A stretch of DNA of 64,000 nucleotides from Methylobacterium aquaticum (GTDB taxonomy: Bacteria > Pseudomonadota > Alphaproteobacteria > Rhizobiales > Beijerinckiaceae). Below, one piece after another: positions 34,929-45,379 of the stretch. The notes beneath the pieces are model-generated. The model saw only the letters and a program-made list of their open reading frames with translations, did no database searches and was not told where the DNA came from. The translations under genes and the position numbers were made by a program. The DNA lies in the NCBI RefSeq assembly GCF_016804325.1, contig NZ_CP043627.1:4461001-4525000 (forward strand). Reading direction: 5' to 3'. Every line of letters starts with the position of its first letter. Within the stretch, counting starts at the first letter, position 1.

Positions 34929-35066
34929 CGTCATCCCGGGGCCGCGCAGCGGAGCCCGGGATCCAGAACCGCAGGTGGTACAAGCAACGATGGAACGGTT
35001 CCGCTTCATCCGACATCCTCGGCGGCTCTGGATTCCGGGCTCCGCTGACGCGGCCCCGGAATGACG
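34929..35066. repeat. Dispersed palindromic repeat, family C, copy 2
   Basis: The arms CGTCATCCCGGGGCCGCGCA..GGAGCCCGGGATCCAGAA and the inverted TCTGGATTCCGGGCTCCGCT..GCGGCCCCGGAATGACG enclose a ~50-bp loop between livK and livH. It could adjust the stoichiometry of binding protein and permease by 3' end protection (inference). Confidence 0.7.
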
Positions 35067-35100
35067 CGGAGTTTCATGATGATCCGTCAGCGGGTCACGG

Positions 35101-36285
35101 TTACTTCATCTTGCACTCGGCCGCATAATTGTCCTGATAATTCGAAAAGATCTTTTCGGCGATCTGGGTCTCGTACTTGCCGTCCGGGCGCTTGGCCGCC
35201 TTGACGAGGTAGAAGTCCTGGATCGGATAGTGGTTGTTGCCGATCTTGAAGGCGCCGCGCAGGGAGGTGAACTCGGCGGCCTTGAGGCCGGCGCGGATCG
35301 CGTCCTTGTCCTTCAGGTCGCCCTTGGCGCGCTTGACCGCCGCGTCGATCATCAGGGCGGCGTCGTAGGCCTGCATGGCGTAGGTGCCCGGCACGCTGCC
35401 GTACTTCTTCTCGTAGGCGGCGACGAAAGCCTTGGATTGCGGGTTGTCGAGGTTCGGCGCCCAGTTGGCGCCGCCATAATACCCGACCGCCGCGTCCTTC
35501 TGGGCCGGCAGGGTGCTCTCGTCGACCGTGAAGGCGGAGAGGAACGGGATCGTGCTCAGGCCCGCCTGGCGGTACTGGCGCACCAGGTTGACGCCCATGC
35601 CGCCGGGCATGAAGGCGAAGACCGCGTCGGGCTGCGCCGCCGAGATCTGGGCGAGCTCGGCCGAGAAGTCGAGCTGGCCGAGCGGGGTGAACATCTCGTT
35701 CACGACCTCGCCCTTGTAGGAATGCTTGAAGCCGGCGAGCGAATCCTTGCCCGCCTGATAGTTCGGCGCGAGCAGGACGAGGCGCTTGTAGCCCTTGTTC
35801 TGGGCGTACTTGCCGAGCACCTCGTGGACCTGGTCGTTCTGGTAGGAGGAGACGAACAGGTTCGGGTTGCACTCCGCCCCGGCATAGTTCGAGGTGCCGG
35901 CATTGGGCGAGATCAGGAAGGCGCCGCCCTCGGTCACCGGGCGCACCACGGCGCGCAGCACGTTGGAGAAGGTCGGCCCGACCACGAAATCGACCCGGTC
36001 GCGCTTGACCAGTTCCCGCGCCTTGTTGGTGGCGACGTCGGGCTTCAGCTCGTCGTCGACCGTGACTACTTCGGCGTCGAGCCCGCCGAGCTTCTTGCCC
36101 AGGGTGTCGAGGGCCAGCAGGAAGCCGTCGCGGCCCTGCTCGCCGAGCACGGCGGACGGACCCGACAGGGTGAACATCAGCCCGACCCGGACCTTTTCGG
36201 CACCTTGCGCGGCGGCGGGGCCGGCCAGCAGCGTGGCGCCCATCAGCGCGGTCGCGAGGAAGCTGGCGTTCCGGATCGGCGTCAT
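35101..36285 (-). CDS. livK: Periplasmic substrate-binding protein LivK-type (aromatic/branched-chain)
   Basis: The 394-residue protein has a signal peptide (NASFLATALMGATLLAGPAAAQGAE) and a type I periplasmic binding fold. Segments include VRVGLMFTLSGPSAVLGEQG at the mature N-terminus, VDFVVGPTFSNVLRAVVRPV, SPNAGTSNYAGAECNPNLFV and MQAYDAALMIDAAVKRAKG. Binding proteins of this type are often annotated for branched-chain amino acids but bind benzoate-like ligands in aromatic operons. It is the first gene of the minus-strand catabolic/transport set, divergent from the fused monooxygenase gene across a 389-bp regulatory gap. Confidence 0.9.
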   Translation of the reverse strand: MTPIRNASFLATALMGATLLAGPAAAQGAEKVRVGLMFTLSGPSAVLGEQGRDGFLLALDTLGKKLGGLDAEVVTVDDELKPDVATNKARELVKRDRVDFVVGPTFSNVLRAVVRPVTEGGAFLISPNAGTSNYAGAECNPNLFVSSYQNDQVHEVLGKYAQNKGYKRLVLLAPNYQAGKDSLAGFKHSYKGEVVNEMFTPLGQLDFSAELAQISAAQPDAVFAFMPGGMGVNLVRQYRQAGLSTIPFLSAFTVDESTLPAQKDAAVGYYGGANWAPNLDNPQSKAFVAAYEKKYGSVPGTYAMQAYDAALMIDAAVKRAKGDLKDKDAIRAGLKAAEFTSLRGAFKIGNNHYPIQDFYLVKAAKRPDGKYETQIAEKIFSNYQDNYAAECKMK

Positions 36286-36424
36286 CCCGTGTGTCCCTTC
36301 TCTGTCGAGAGCATCGACGGCACTTGTCCGGCGCGGCGCGGCCGAAGTCGAGTCGGCACGGGAGGCGGAAGCGGCGCTCTTTCGTCGAGTCCCGGCCTTG
36401 CCTCGCCGGGAATACTTTACGCAT

Positions 36425-36432
36425 GAAATATC
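36425..36432. promoter_or_regulatory. Half-site GAAATATC in the divergent livK/monooxygenase promoter
   Basis: GAAATATC is the reverse complement of the GATATTTC core found at 36615 and 29618. It lies about 140 bp upstream of livK. The intervening region also has a GGCGA/TCGCC hairpin around 36449-36463. Confidence 0.3.
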
Positions 36433-36614
36433 GTCTGGCAACCGCCATTGGCGAATTTTTCGCCGTGCCCCATCGATGTGCAGTGCAGCGAGCATAGTGC
36501 TGAAAGACAAGGCTTTTTGATTGTTGCGCCGCAGCATTCAAACGGGTGCTCGCGATCGGACGGCACGGGGCCGGCCGGTCGGCCGACGCTTCGCCGCACG
36601 CCCCCTTGCGCCGA

Positions 36615-36632
36615 GATATTTCAAGTATAAAG
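36615..36632. promoter_or_regulatory. Putative MarR-type operator upstream of the fused monooxygenase/reductase
   Basis: GATATTTCAAGTATAAAG lies 43 bp before the start codon. It matches the sequence before the SDR-MarR genes at 15 of 18 positions, making a MarR target plausible. Confidence 0.45.
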
Positions 36633-36674
36633 TTTCTCCGTCGGCGAGCCCGCCCCCACGAGAAGGAGCCCCCC

Positions 36675-39032
36675 ATGCGCGTCACGGTGATCGGCGGCGG
36701 ACCCGGCGGGCTCTATTGCGCGCTCCTGACCAAGAAGCGCCGGCCCGCCTGGCAGGTCGAGGTCTACGAGCAGAACCGGGCCGACGACACGTTCGGCTTC
36801 GGCGTGGTGTTCTCCGACGAGACCCTGCACGAGTTCCTGTCGCGCGACCCCCGCTCCTTCACCCGCATCCGCGACGCCTTCTCGTACTGGGACGACGTGG
36901 CGATCCACAAGCAGGGCACGCAGATGCGCTGCGGCGGCAACGGCTTTGCCGGGGTCAGCCGGATGCGCCTGCTCCAGATCCTGCAGGAGCGCTGCCGCGA
37001 GGAGGGGGTGGAACTCCACTTCGGCGAGAGCGTCCCGCCCGAGCGGCTCAAGGAGCGCTTCCCCGATTCCGACGTCATCGTCGCCTGCGACGGCATCAAC
37101 TCGCGCATCCGCGACCATTTCCGCGAGGCGTTCCAGCCGGAGGTCGAGATCAAGTCCAACCGGTTCTGCTGGATGGGCTCGACCCGGCCGATGGACGAGT
37201 TCAACTACTTCTTCCGCGAGACGCCGCACGGCATCGTCTGCGCCCATACTTACCAGTACGAGCCGGGCCGCTCGACCTGGGTGTTCGAGATGGACGAGGC
37301 CTGCTGGCAGGGCCACGGCTTCACCGAGACCGACGAGGAGGGCGGGCGCCGGGTCCTCGAGGCGATGTACGCCGAGGAACTGCAAGGCCACGGCCTGCTC
37401 CTCAACCGCTCGACCTGGCGCCGCTTCCCGCGGATCTTCTGCCGGAACTGGTCGCACGGCAACATCGTGCTGCTGGGCGACGCCAAGGCCTCGGCGCATT
37501 TCTCGATCGGTTCGGGCACCAAGCTTGCCATGGAATGCGCCATCGCGCTCTCGGATGCGCTGGTGGACAGGGCCGAGGAGGACGTGCAGGCGGCCTTCGC
37601 CGCCTATGACCGGGCCCGCCGCACCCCGTGCCAGGTCATCCAGCACAATGCCGACGTGTCGCTCGCCTGGTTCGAGCACATGAACCGCTCCTGGGACATG
37701 GACCCCGCGCAGTTCTCCATGGTGGTGATGTGCCGGGCGAAATCCGTCACCTACGACAACCTGGTGGTGCGCGATCCCGCCTACGTGGCGGCGGTGGATG
37801 ATGCATTCTATGCCCGCCTCTTCACCGAGACCGGGGAGGATTATCGGGAGAGCCGGCCGACGCCGATGTTCACCGGCCTCACGCTCCGGGAGATGCGGAT
37901 CCCGAACCGGGTCGCGATGGCGCCGATGGCGCAATACTCGGCCGACGCAGACGGCAACCTCACCGACTGGCACTTCGTCCACTACACCTCGCACGCGCTC
38001 GGCGGTCCCGGCCTGCTCTTCACCGAGATGACCTGTCCGTCACGTGAGGCCCGCATCACCCCCGGCTGCCCGGGTTTGTGGACCGATGCGCACGAGGCGC
38101 AATGGGCCCGCATCGTCGATTTCGTCCACGCCCATACCGACACCAGGGTCGTGATGCAGCTGGGGCATGCCGGCCGCAAGGGCTCGACCCAGGTCGGCTG
38201 GGAGCGGATGGACCGGCCGCTGCCCGCCGGCAACTGGCCGATCGTCTCGGCCTCGGCCATCCCCTATCTCGACGGCGTGAGCCAGGTGCCGCGGGAACTC
38301 GACCGGGCCGGGATGGATGAGGTGCGCGACGACTTCGTCCAGGCGACGATGCGGGCCGCGCGGGCGGGTTTCGACATGCTCGAGCTGCACTGCGCCCACG
38401 GCTACCTGATGGCCTCGTTCCTCTCGCCGCTCACCAACACCCGCAGCGACGAATACGGCGGGTCGATCGAGAACCGCCTGCGTTTCCCGCTCGAGGTCTT
38501 CGCCGCCATGCGGGCGGCCTGGCCGGCGGAGCGCCCGATGTCGGTGCGCATCTCCGCCACCGACTGGGCCGAGGGCGGGATGAGCGAGGCCGACACGGTG
38601 GCGGTGGCGCAGGCCCTGCACGAGGCGGGCTGCGACCTCGTCGACGTCTCGGCCGGCCAGACCGTCGCCGACCAGCAGCCGGTCTACGGGCGGATGTTCC
38701 AGGTCCAATTCGCCGACGCGATCCGCAACCAGGTCGGCAACCGCGCGACGATGGCCGTGATGGCGGTGGGTGCGATCACGGAAGCCGGACAGGTCAACAC
38801 CATCCTGCATACCCGCCGGGCCGACATCGTGGCGCTCGGCCGGCCGCATCTGTGGAACCCGAATTTCTGCCGCCAGGCCTCCGCCTGGTACGATGCCCGC
38901 ACGCAATCCTGGCCGAAGCCCTATCGGCCCGGCCGCGACCAGGCCCACCGCGAACTGCCGAAGGCGCGCGAGCAGGAGATCGCCCTGCGGCGCAAGGCAC
39001 GGCCGCGGCCGCACCAGGCGGGCACCGAGTAG
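36675..39032 (+). CDS. Fused FAD monooxygenase/Old Yellow Enzyme: 2-aminobenzoyl-CoA monooxygenase/reductase-like (salicylyl-CoA 5-hydroxylase family)
   Basis: The 785-residue two-domain flavoenzyme has a class A monooxygenase domain at ~1-375. This shows [17 protein letters not shown] (FAD), [16 protein letters not shown] and the [20 protein letters not shown] motif. An Old Yellow Enzyme NADH:flavin oxidoreductase domain follows at ~390-770, with [51 protein letters not shown] and GAITEAGQV. This fusion is the architecture of 2-aminobenzoyl-CoA monooxygenase/reductase (AbmA of Azoarcus evansii), which hydroxylates and then reduces the ring of the CoA ester. A perfect GAAGGAG ribosome-binding site sets ATG 36675. 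It is divergent from livK and controlled separately. Substrate choice (2-amino versus 2-hydroxy benzoyl-CoA) is inferred from the neighbours. Confidence 0.9.
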   Translation: MRVTVIGGGPGGLYCALLTKKRRPAWQVEVYEQNRADDTFGFGVVFSDETLHEFLSRDPRSFTRIRDAFSYWDDVAIHKQGTQMRCGGNGFAGVSRMRLLQILQERCREEGVELHFGESVPPERLKERFPDSDVIVACDGINSRIRDHFREAFQPEVEIKSNRFCWMGSTRPMDEFNYFFRETPHGIVCAHTYQYEPGRSTWVFEMDEACWQGHGFTETDEEGGRRVLEAMYAEELQGHGLLLNRSTWRRFPRIFCRNWSHGNIVLLGDAKASAHFSIGSGTKLAMECAIALSDALVDRAEEDVQAAFAAYDRARRTPCQVIQHNADVSLAWFEHMNRSWDMDPAQFSMVVMCRAKSVTYDNLVVRDPAYVAAVDDAFYARLFTETGEDYRESRPTPMFTGLTLREMRIPNRVAMAPMAQYSADADGNLTDWHFVHYTSHALGGPGLLFTEMTCPSREARITPGCPGLWTDAHEAQWARIVDFVHAHTDTRVVMQLGHAGRKGSTQVGWERMDRPLPAGNWPIVSASAIPYLDGVSQVPRELDRAGMDEVRDDFVQATMRAARAGFDMLELHCAHGYLMASFLSPLTNTRSDEYGGSIENRLRFPLEVFAAMRAAWPAERPMSVRISATDWAEGGMSEADTVAVAQALHEAGCDLVDVSAGQTVADQQPVYGRMFQVQFADAIRNQVGNRATMAVMAVGAITEAGQVNTILHTRRADIVALGRPHLWNPNFCRQASAWYDARTQSWPKPYRPGRDQAHRELPKAREQEIALRRKARPRPHQAGTE

Positions 39033-39195
39033 GACCGCCCACGGCGCGGGCATCCTCTGCCCGCGCGACCGGCGTCGGTGCCGACATGTCCGGCGAACTG
39101 CCGATTGATGCGCCAGAGACTTTTTTCTTCATCAAGAGCTAACGATGCGACTTCTATAGCATAGGCGCGCCTCGTGGCCCGAGGCGGAACCCTCG

Positions 39196-40899
39196 ATGCC
39201 GGGCAGTCGCAGGATGAAGTTGTCGATCAAACACGTCCTGATCGGGACGATCATGACGCTGATGCTGTTCAGCGTGGCGCAGGGCGGCAACGGGATCCTG
39301 CGGCTGGTGACGCTGCGGGACGATATCGTGGATGTCGCCAGGACGCGGATCCCGGCCTCGAACCTGATCAACCAGATCTACGCCGAGACCCAGAGCTACC
39401 GCATCCACCTCTACCGCTTCGTCGTGACCTCGACCGACGATGCCGCCTACGACCGCAACGAGCAGGCCCTGACCGACAGCCGCAAGGCCCTGGTCGACCT
39501 CCAGGCCCAGTACGAGCCGCTGATCTCCGCGCCGGACGAGCGGGCGACGTTCGGGCGGTTCCTCACCCGGTGGAGCGACTACCTCGAAGGCCAGAAGATG
39601 GTGACGGGGGCGATGGCGGCGGGCGACCAGGCCTCGGCGCTCGCGACGCTGACCGGTCCGCCGATGACCGCCGCCAATGCCGAGGCGACCGGGGCGCTGC
39701 GGCAAATCGTGGCGATGAACGCCGCCGCCGCCCTGGCGAGCGCCGAGACCAGCCGCGCCAGCGCCGGCACCGGCATCCTGTGGGCCGGCATCATGACGGC
39801 TCTGGCCTTCGCGGCGGCGATCGGCGCCGCCATCTTCAGCCTCCTCGGCGTCGCCCGGCCGATCGCCCGCATGACCGCCGCGATGGGGCGGCTTGCCGGC
39901 CACGACCTCGCGGTGGCGATCCCCGGAGCCGGACGGCGCGACGAGATCGGCGCCATGGCCGCCGCCGTGCAGGTGTTCAAGGACGGGTTGATCCGGGCCC
40001 GCGCCCTGGAGGAGGAGACGGTCCTCGCCCGGGCCTCGCTCGAGGAGCAGCGCCGCGCCGGCATGCGCCAGATGGCGGACGCTTTCGAGCGGGCGGTCGG
40101 GGGCATCGTCGGCCAGGTCTCGGCCTCGGCGACCGAGTTGCAGGCCACCGCCCAGACCATGACCGCCACCGCGACCCAGACCGCCGCGCAATCGACCGCC
40201 GTGGCGGCGGCGGCCGAGGAGGCCTCCTCGAATGTCGGCACCGTGGCGGCGGCGGCCGAGAAGCTGGGGGCCTCGGTGCAGGAGATCGGCCGCCAGGTCG
40301 ACGGCTCGGCCCGCCTCGCCCAGGCCGCGGTCGCCGAAGCCCGCCAGACCGCGGGTCAGGTGCGGGCGCTGACCGAGGCCACCGCCCGGATCGGCGACGT
40401 GGTCGGGCTGATCTCGTCGATCGCCGCCCAGACCAACCTCCTGGCGCTCAACGCCACGATCGAGGCGGCGCGGGCGGGTGCCGCGGGCCGGGGCTTCGCG
40501 GTCGTCGCGGCGGAAGTCAAGGAACTCGCCGGCCAGACCGCCCGCGCCACCGAGGAGATCACCGGCCAGATCGCGGCGATCCAGGCCTCCACGGGACAAG
40601 CCGCCGGCGCCATCGGCCAGATCACCGCGCGGATCGCGCAGATCAGCGAGGTCGCGACCTCGATCGCGGCGGCGGTCGAGGAGCAGGGCGCGGCGACGCA
40701 GGAAATCGTCCGCAACGTCTCCCAGGCCGCAGCCGGCACCGGCGAGGTGACCGGCAACATCGCCGGTGTGGCGGGGGCGGCGGAGGAGACGGGCGCCGCG
40801 GCGAGCCAGGTGCTGGGGGCGGCCAGCGAGTTGTCGCGCCAGTCCGAGCATCTCTCGGCCGAGGTGGCGCGTTTCCTCGATACGGTGCGGGCGGCGTGA
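39196..40899 (+). CDS. Methyl-accepting chemotaxis protein
   Basis: The 567-residue transmembrane chemoreceptor has TM1 at ~13-30, a helical periplasmic sensor to ~190, TM2 at ~195-215, a HAMP domain ([20 protein letters not shown], ~220-270) and a cytoplasmic signalling coiled coil. The highly conserved hairpin tip is [20 protein letters not shown] followed by [20 protein letters not shown]. The sensor resembles four-helix-bundle MCPs ([20 protein letters not shown]). Methylatable Glu/Gln residues flank the tip. ATG 39196 (GAGGCGG upstream) or 39214 may be used. It sits just downstream of the aromatic cluster; sensing of that substrate is possible but unproven. Confidence 0.93.
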   Translation: MPGSRRMKLSIKHVLIGTIMTLMLFSVAQGGNGILRLVTLRDDIVDVARTRIPASNLINQIYAETQSYRIHLYRFVVTSTDDAAYDRNEQALTDSRKALVDLQAQYEPLISAPDERATFGRFLTRWSDYLEGQKMVTGAMAAGDQASALATLTGPPMTAANAEATGALRQIVAMNAAAALASAETSRASAGTGILWAGIMTALAFAAAIGAAIFSLLGVARPIARMTAAMGRLAGHDLAVAIPGAGRRDEIGAMAAAVQVFKDGLIRARALEEETVLARASLEEQRRAGMRQMADAFERAVGGIVGQVSASATELQATAQTMTATATQTAAQSTAVAAAAEEASSNVGTVAAAAEKLGASVQEIGRQVDGSARLAQAAVAEARQTAGQVRALTEATARIGDVVGLISSIAAQTNLLALNATIEAARAGAAGRGFAVVAAEVKELAGQTARATEEITGQIAAIQASTGQAAGAIGQITARIAQISEVATSIAAAVEEQGAATQEIVRNVSQAAAGTGEVTGNIAGVAGAAEETGAAASQVLGAASELSRQSEHLSAEVARFLDTVRAA

Positions 40900-40963
40900 C
40901 ACCGAACTGATCGGCCGCATCGGGAAAATTTCTGACGATCGGAAATCCCACCCATCCACCTCA

Positions 40964-41210
40964 GAGCCTGTTTGAGCAGGACTTCTACCCAAGACTTGAG
41001 GCGGATGGGATCATCCTACCCGCTAACCTCATCCTGAGGTGCGAACGAAGTGAGCCTCGAAGGAGGGCTCCAGGGATCGCAGAGGCTTCTGGAGCCCTCC
41101 TTCGAGGTCAGTCGATCTGCGATCGACTAACACCTCAGGATGAGGTGGAAGGGTAGGATATCTCCTGATTTTTCTCAGTTTTTGTCAAATCACGCTGCTC
41201 AAACAGGCTC
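40964..41210. mobile_element. MITE, 247 bp, IS5-like ends (copy 1)
   Basis: The ends are 16-bp perfect terminal inverted repeats, GAGCCTGTTTGAGCAG (40964) and its complement ending at 41210, flanked by a 3-bp TCA duplication (40961-40963, 41211-41213). There is no coding capacity. The core (~41030-41145) is a family A palindrome. The copy at 56279 has exactly the same length in opposite orientation. The TNA target duplication and GAGCCTGTTTGA ends suit mobilisation by an IS5-family (IS1031-group) transposase elsewhere. Confidence 0.85.
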
Positions 41211-41313
41211 TCAGGATGAGGTTGCGACCGGGATCGGACAGGCGCTCGCGAGGTCGTTTGGCGGCTCAAACAAAGTCCGAGATCCGCACGCGCACCACCC
41301 CGACCCCATCACC

Positions 41314-42291
41314 TCACGGCCAGACCGGCGCGCCCTCCAGCCCCGCATTCTCCGGCAGCCCGCAGATCAGGTTCGCGTTCTGCACCGCATGGCCCGCCGC
41401 GCCCTTGCCGAGATTGTCGACCACGCCCAACGCCATCACCAGGTTGCGCGCCGGATCGGCGGCGTAGCTGACGAAGGCGAGGTTCGAGCCGGTCGCCCAC
41501 TTGGTCTGCGGCGGCGCGTCGGTCACGCGGACGAAGGCCCGCCCGGCATAGAAGCGCCGGGCGGCTTCCAAGCACTGCGCCGTGGTGGCGCGGCCGCGGC
41601 CGTAGATGGTGGCGAGGATGCCCCGGGTCATCGGCACCAGATGCGGCGTGAAGACGAGGCCGGCGGCGCTGCCGCCGCTCAGCTGTTCAATCGTCGTCGC
41701 CATCTCGGGCATGTGGGTGTGCTTCAGCAGGCCGTAGGGCACCAGGTTCTCGTTGCTCTCGGCATAGCCGAACCGGCTGTCGCCGCCGCCCCGGCCGGCG
41801 CCCGAGATGCCGGTCTTGGCGTCGATCACGATGTGGCCGGGCTCGATCAGCCCCTCGGCGAGGAGCGGCGCGAGCGCGGTGAGCGTCGCCGCCGGGAAGC
41901 AGCCGGGATTGGCGATCCGGCTCCGGCCCACGATCCGGTCGGGCCAGATATCGGCGAGGCCATAGGTCCAGCCCTCGACGTAGCGGTGGTCGCCGCCGAT
42001 ATCGACGATTTTGACGCTCCCGGGCACCCGCGCCAGCGCCGCCGCCGAGGTGCCGGTGGGCAGCGAGGCGAACAGCACGTCGAGGGGCGGCAGGGAGGCG
42101 GGGTCCCACTTCTCGATCACGAGGTCGGCGAGCCGCGCCGGCACGCCGGGGAAGCGCTCGACCAGGCGGCTGCCGGCGCTGCCTTCGCCCGCGGCGTAGA
42201 CCAGCTCGAAGGCGGGGTGACCGGCGATCAGGCGCAGGGCCTCGCCGCCGCCGAAGCCGCTGATCCCGACGATGCCGACGCGAATGCTCAT
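41314..42291 (-). CDS. argC: N-acetyl-gamma-glutamyl-phosphate reductase
   Basis: The 325-residue NADPH-dependent enzyme catalyses the third step of arginine (ornithine) synthesis. It has the nucleotide-binding IVGISGFGGGEALRLIAGHP (~7-26), the catalytic cysteine C131 in ANPGCFPAATLTAL, and the HLVPMTRGILATIYG segment with the general-base histidine (~220). Phenylalanine replaces the usual tyrosine after NPGC. Length is between type 1 and type 2 enzymes. ATG 42291 is chosen as the domain start. The leader contains an intrinsic-terminator hairpin about 40 nt upstream of the start codon, so attenuation is possible. Confidence 0.9.
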   Translation of the reverse strand: MSIRVGIVGISGFGGGEALRLIAGHPAFELVYAAGEGSAGSRLVERFPGVPARLADLVIEKWDPASLPPLDVLFASLPTGTSAAALARVPGSVKIVDIGGDHRYVEGWTYGLADIWPDRIVGRSRIANPGCFPAATLTALAPLLAEGLIEPGHIVIDAKTGISGAGRGGGDSRFGYAESNENLVPYGLLKHTHMPEMATTIEQLSGGSAAGLVFTPHLVPMTRGILATIYGRGRATTAQCLEAARRFYAGRAFVRVTDAPPQTKWATGSNLAFVSYAADPARNLVMALGVVDNLGKGAAGHAVQNANLICGLPENAGLEGAPVWP

Positions 42292-42321
42292 GGGTGGGGT
42301 GTCCTTCTTGGAATGCGGGCA

Positions 42322-42345
42322 AAAGAAAACCCCCGGAGCCGGGGG
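42322..42345 (-). terminator. Intrinsic terminator in the argC leader (possible attenuator)
   Basis: The stem CCCCCGG/CCGGGGG (42330-42345) is followed on the minus strand by TTTTCTTTT. It lies ~40 bp upstream of argC and ~240 bp after the hydrolase stop. It either ends the hydrolase transcript or acts as an attenuator in the argC leader. Confidence 0.7.
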
Positions 42346-42588
42346 CTGCGGGGGCTTGGTTCGGGATTGCGGGCCGGGTGGCCGCCTCCGGTCGAGGATG
42401 AGAGGCCTGAGCCCGTCACCCTGCGGAAGGACACCGATCGACGCGCAGCCGGACAGCCGCCGCGGAGAGGCGGCGTCGGCGTCGATCACACAAGGTCCGG
42501 TTCCCGATCATGGCGCGGGACAGTGTCGGCACACGCCTGCCTCGTCAAGCGGATTGTCCGCCGGCCGCCTCGGTGGAGCGGTCTGCGA

Positions 42589-43224
42589 TCAGCCCGCCCG
42601 GTCGACGGGAGGATTCCAGGCCGACAGGGCGTCCAGCACCGCCGCGACCGTCGCGGGATGGTCCATCAGCCAGGTGTGGTGGGCCGGCACCGTGCACCCG
42701 CGCTCGCCGGCTCCGAGCCGGGCGCGCTCCACGCTGACGAGGCCGTCATGCGGCCGCGGGATCCGGCTGCGGAAGAACGGGATGAGCGCCCGCGTGCCCG
42801 CCACCACCACCATCGGGCAGGCCGGGATCGGGATCGCCGGACAGGCATCGGTGCGCAGGTCGTGCAGCGCCGGCCCGAACACCCTTCGCCCGAGCCGGAA
42901 GCCCGACACGATGTCGGCCGCCTCGCTGCCGCGGTTCGGCGTGCCCAGCATGACGAGGCCGGCGGCGAGGTCCGGATCCGCCGCGGCGAGGCATCGGGCG
43001 ACGAGGCCGCCCATGGAATGCCCAACGAGGACGACTGGGCCTCCGGCACGCGGGCGGATCGTCGAGAGGGCAGGAAGCAGATGCGCGGCGCAGGCGGCAA
43101 GGCCGAGGCGGCGGGAGGGATAACTCAGATTCTCGACGTGGTGACCGGCGGCGGTGAGGCGCGCGGCGAGCCGCGCCATGCTGGCTTTCGTGCGCCCCAA
43201 GCCGTGCAGCAGCACCACGGTCAT
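42589..43224 (-). CDS. Lipase-like alpha/beta hydrolase
   Basis: The 211-residue serine hydrolase has VVLLHGLGRTKASMARLAAR at the N-terminus (HG oxyanion motif), the nucleophile elbow VVLVGHSMGGLVARCLAA (~65-82), GTPNRGSEAADI (~95) and a late histidine in CTVPAHHTWLMDHP (~187). The GHSMGG and LGTPNRGS motifs resemble small triacylglycerol-lipase/PGAP1-like enzymes. No signal peptide is evident from ATG 43224. A 29-residue upstream extension with no similarity is not used. Substrate unknown. Confidence 0.8.
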   Translation of the reverse strand: MTVVLLHGLGRTKASMARLAARLTAAGHHVENLSYPSRRLGLAACAAHLLPALSTIRPRAGGPVVLVGHSMGGLVARCLAAADPDLAAGLVMLGTPNRGSEAADIVSGFRLGRRVFGPALHDLRTDACPAIPIPACPMVVVAGTRALIPFFRSRIPRPHDGLVSVERARLGAGERGCTVPAHHTWLMDHPATVAAVLDALSAWNPPVDRAG

Positions 43225-43299
43225 GCGTGCCTCGGGCAGGATAGTCGACCTGAGGCTGCGTTGCAGCCGGTTCGGTCCGTGATCGTCAGGGGAGGGGAG

Positions 43300-43375
<76 letters not shown>

Positions 43376-43479
43376 ATCGCCGATAAAGGCGAGAGGGGAA
43401 CGGCCACCAACCGTTCCGAAGGTGCGGGATACCGTGAAGGTACCCGTTTCAAGTCACCGCGAGAGCAACTTGGTTCTTG

Positions 43480-43555
<76 letters not shown>

Positions 43556-43732
43556 GCTCTCACAAGAGCGCCTCCGGGGAAGCCACCAAACCGCCCCGGC
43601 GGTGAAGGTCGTTTACTGGGCCGGCGGGGGCTGTCCAGCCCCGATCCCGCCGTGCCCTCGATTTTTTGCCGGCTGGCTCGCCGACCGCGCTCACCCGGCC
43701 TGGGTTACTCGGCCCGGATTATTCGGCCCGGG

Positions 43733-45262
43733 TTACTCCGCGGCGGCGTGCTGGGCGTGCAGGCGGCTGGCGCCGGCCATCAGCTTGTTCAGCGCGGCGA
43801 GGTAGGCCTTGGCCGAGGCGACCAGGGTGTCCGGGTCGGCGCCGCGGGCGGTGACGATGCGGTCGTCCTGGCGCAGGCGCACCGAGACCTCGGCCTGGGC
43901 GTCGGTGCCCTCGGTGACGGCGTGGACGTCGTAGAGCTCCAGGGCGGCCTCGTGCGGCACCAGGGCCTTGATGGCGTTGAACACCGCGTCGACCGGGCCG
44001 TTGCCGTCCGTCTCCTCGGTGACGGTGCGGCCCTCGATGTCGAGCCGCAACGTCGCCCGCTGCGGGCCGCGGGTGCCGGCGATCACCGTCAGGGAGACGA
44101 GCCGGATGCGGTCGTGCGCGGTGGCCAGGTTCTCGTCGACCAGGGCCTCGATATCCTCGTCGTAGACGTGCTTCTTGCGGTCGGCCAGCGCCTTGAACCG
44201 CTCGAAGGCGTCCTGGAACTGGTTGTCGGACAGGCGGTAGCCCATGTCCTCGAGCTTGGAGCGGAAGGCGGCCCGGCCCGAATGCTTGCCCATCACCAGC
44301 GAGGTCTTGTGGACGCCGACCGATTCCGGCGTCATGATCTCGTAGGTGGTCTGGTTCTTCAGCATCCCGTCCTGGTGGATGCCGCTCTCGTGGGCAAACG
44401 CATTCCGGCCGACGATCGCCTTGTTGTACTGGACCGGGAAGTGGGTGGCGCCCGCCACCAGCTTCGAGGCGCGGACCAGCTGGGTGGTGTCGATGCCGGT
44501 GGCATAGGGCAGCACGTCGGCGCGGGTCTTGATCGCCATCACGATCTCCTCCAGCGCGGCGTTGCCGGCCCGCTCGCCGATGCCGTTGATGGTGCACTCG
44601 ATCTGGCGCGCGCCGCCCTCGATGCCGGCCAGCGAGTTGGCGACCGCCAGGCCGAGATCGTTGTGGCAATGGACCGAGAACACCGCCTTGTCGGAATTCG
44701 GCACCCGCTCGCGGACGGAGCGGAACATCTGCCGGTACTCGTCGGGGGTGGCGTAGCCGACCGTGTCGGGCAGGTTGATGGTGGTGGCACCGGCCCGGAT
44801 CGCCGCCTCGACGCAGCGGCACAGGTAGTCGATCGGCGTGCGGGTCGCGTCCATCGCCGACCACTCGATGTCCTCGACGAGGTCGCGGGCCTGGGCGACG
44901 GTCTTCAGGATGATCTCCAGGACCTCGTCCTCGGTCTTGCGCATCTGGTGGGCCAGATGGATCGGCGAGGTCGACACGAAGGTGTGGATGCGCCCACGCT
45001 TGGCAAAGCGTACCGCCTCGCCGGCCCGGGCGATGTCGGCGGGAATGGCGCGGGCCAGGCCGGCGATCACCGCGGACTTGGAACGGCGGGCGATCTCCGC
45101 CACCGCCTCGAAATCGCCGTTCGACGCGATCGGGAAGCCGGCCTCGATGATGTCGACCCCCATCGTGTCGAGCATCTCGGCCACCGCCAGCTTCTCCTCC
45201 AGCGTCATGGTGGCGCCGGGGCATTGCTCGCCGTCGCGCAGGGTGGTGTCGAAGATCAGCAC
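43733..45262 (-). CDS. leuA: 2-isopropylmalate synthase
   Basis: The 509-residue enzyme condenses acetyl-CoA and 2-oxoisovalerate, the first committed step of leucine synthesis. The catalytic TIM barrel begins LIFDTTLRDGEQCPGATM, with VHCHNDLGLAVANSLAG (~198-214, metal HxH) and INGIGERAGNAALEE. A C-terminal LeuA dimer domain (~380-500) provides leucine feedback (TEETDGNGPVDAVFNAIKAL). The only in-frame start is GTG 45262; an ATG-initiated 15-codon frame (45304-45257) ends on top of it, suggesting translational coupling. A leucine-rich leader peptide lies ~150 bp upstream. Confidence 0.95.
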   Translation of the reverse strand: MLIFDTTLRDGEQCPGATMTLEEKLAVAEMLDTMGVDIIEAGFPIASNGDFEAVAEIARRSKSAVIAGLARAIPADIARAGEAVRFAKRGRIHTFVSTSPIHLAHQMRKTEDEVLEIILKTVAQARDLVEDIEWSAMDATRTPIDYLCRCVEAAIRAGATTINLPDTVGYATPDEYRQMFRSVRERVPNSDKAVFSVHCHNDLGLAVANSLAGIEGGARQIECTINGIGERAGNAALEEIVMAIKTRADVLPYATGIDTTQLVRASKLVAGATHFPVQYNKAIVGRNAFAHESGIHQDGMLKNQTTYEIMTPESVGVHKTSLVMGKHSGRAAFRSKLEDMGYRLSDNQFQDAFERFKALADRKKHVYDEDIEALVDENLATAHDRIRLVSLTVIAGTRGPQRATLRLDIEGRTVTEETDGNGPVDAVFNAIKALVPHEAALELYDVHAVTEGTDAQAEVSVRLRQDDRIVTARGADPDTLVASAKAYLAALNKLMAGASRLHAQHAAAE

Positions 45263-45379
45263 GCGCTCGGGGAGGTCGCGATGCGGGAGGCCTGGTCGGT
45301 CATGATGGCAATCCTGGTTCGCCCGGGATCAGGGGTCGCGCGGGCGCGTCACTGGCAAGAAGGTGTCTCGATCCTCAAT

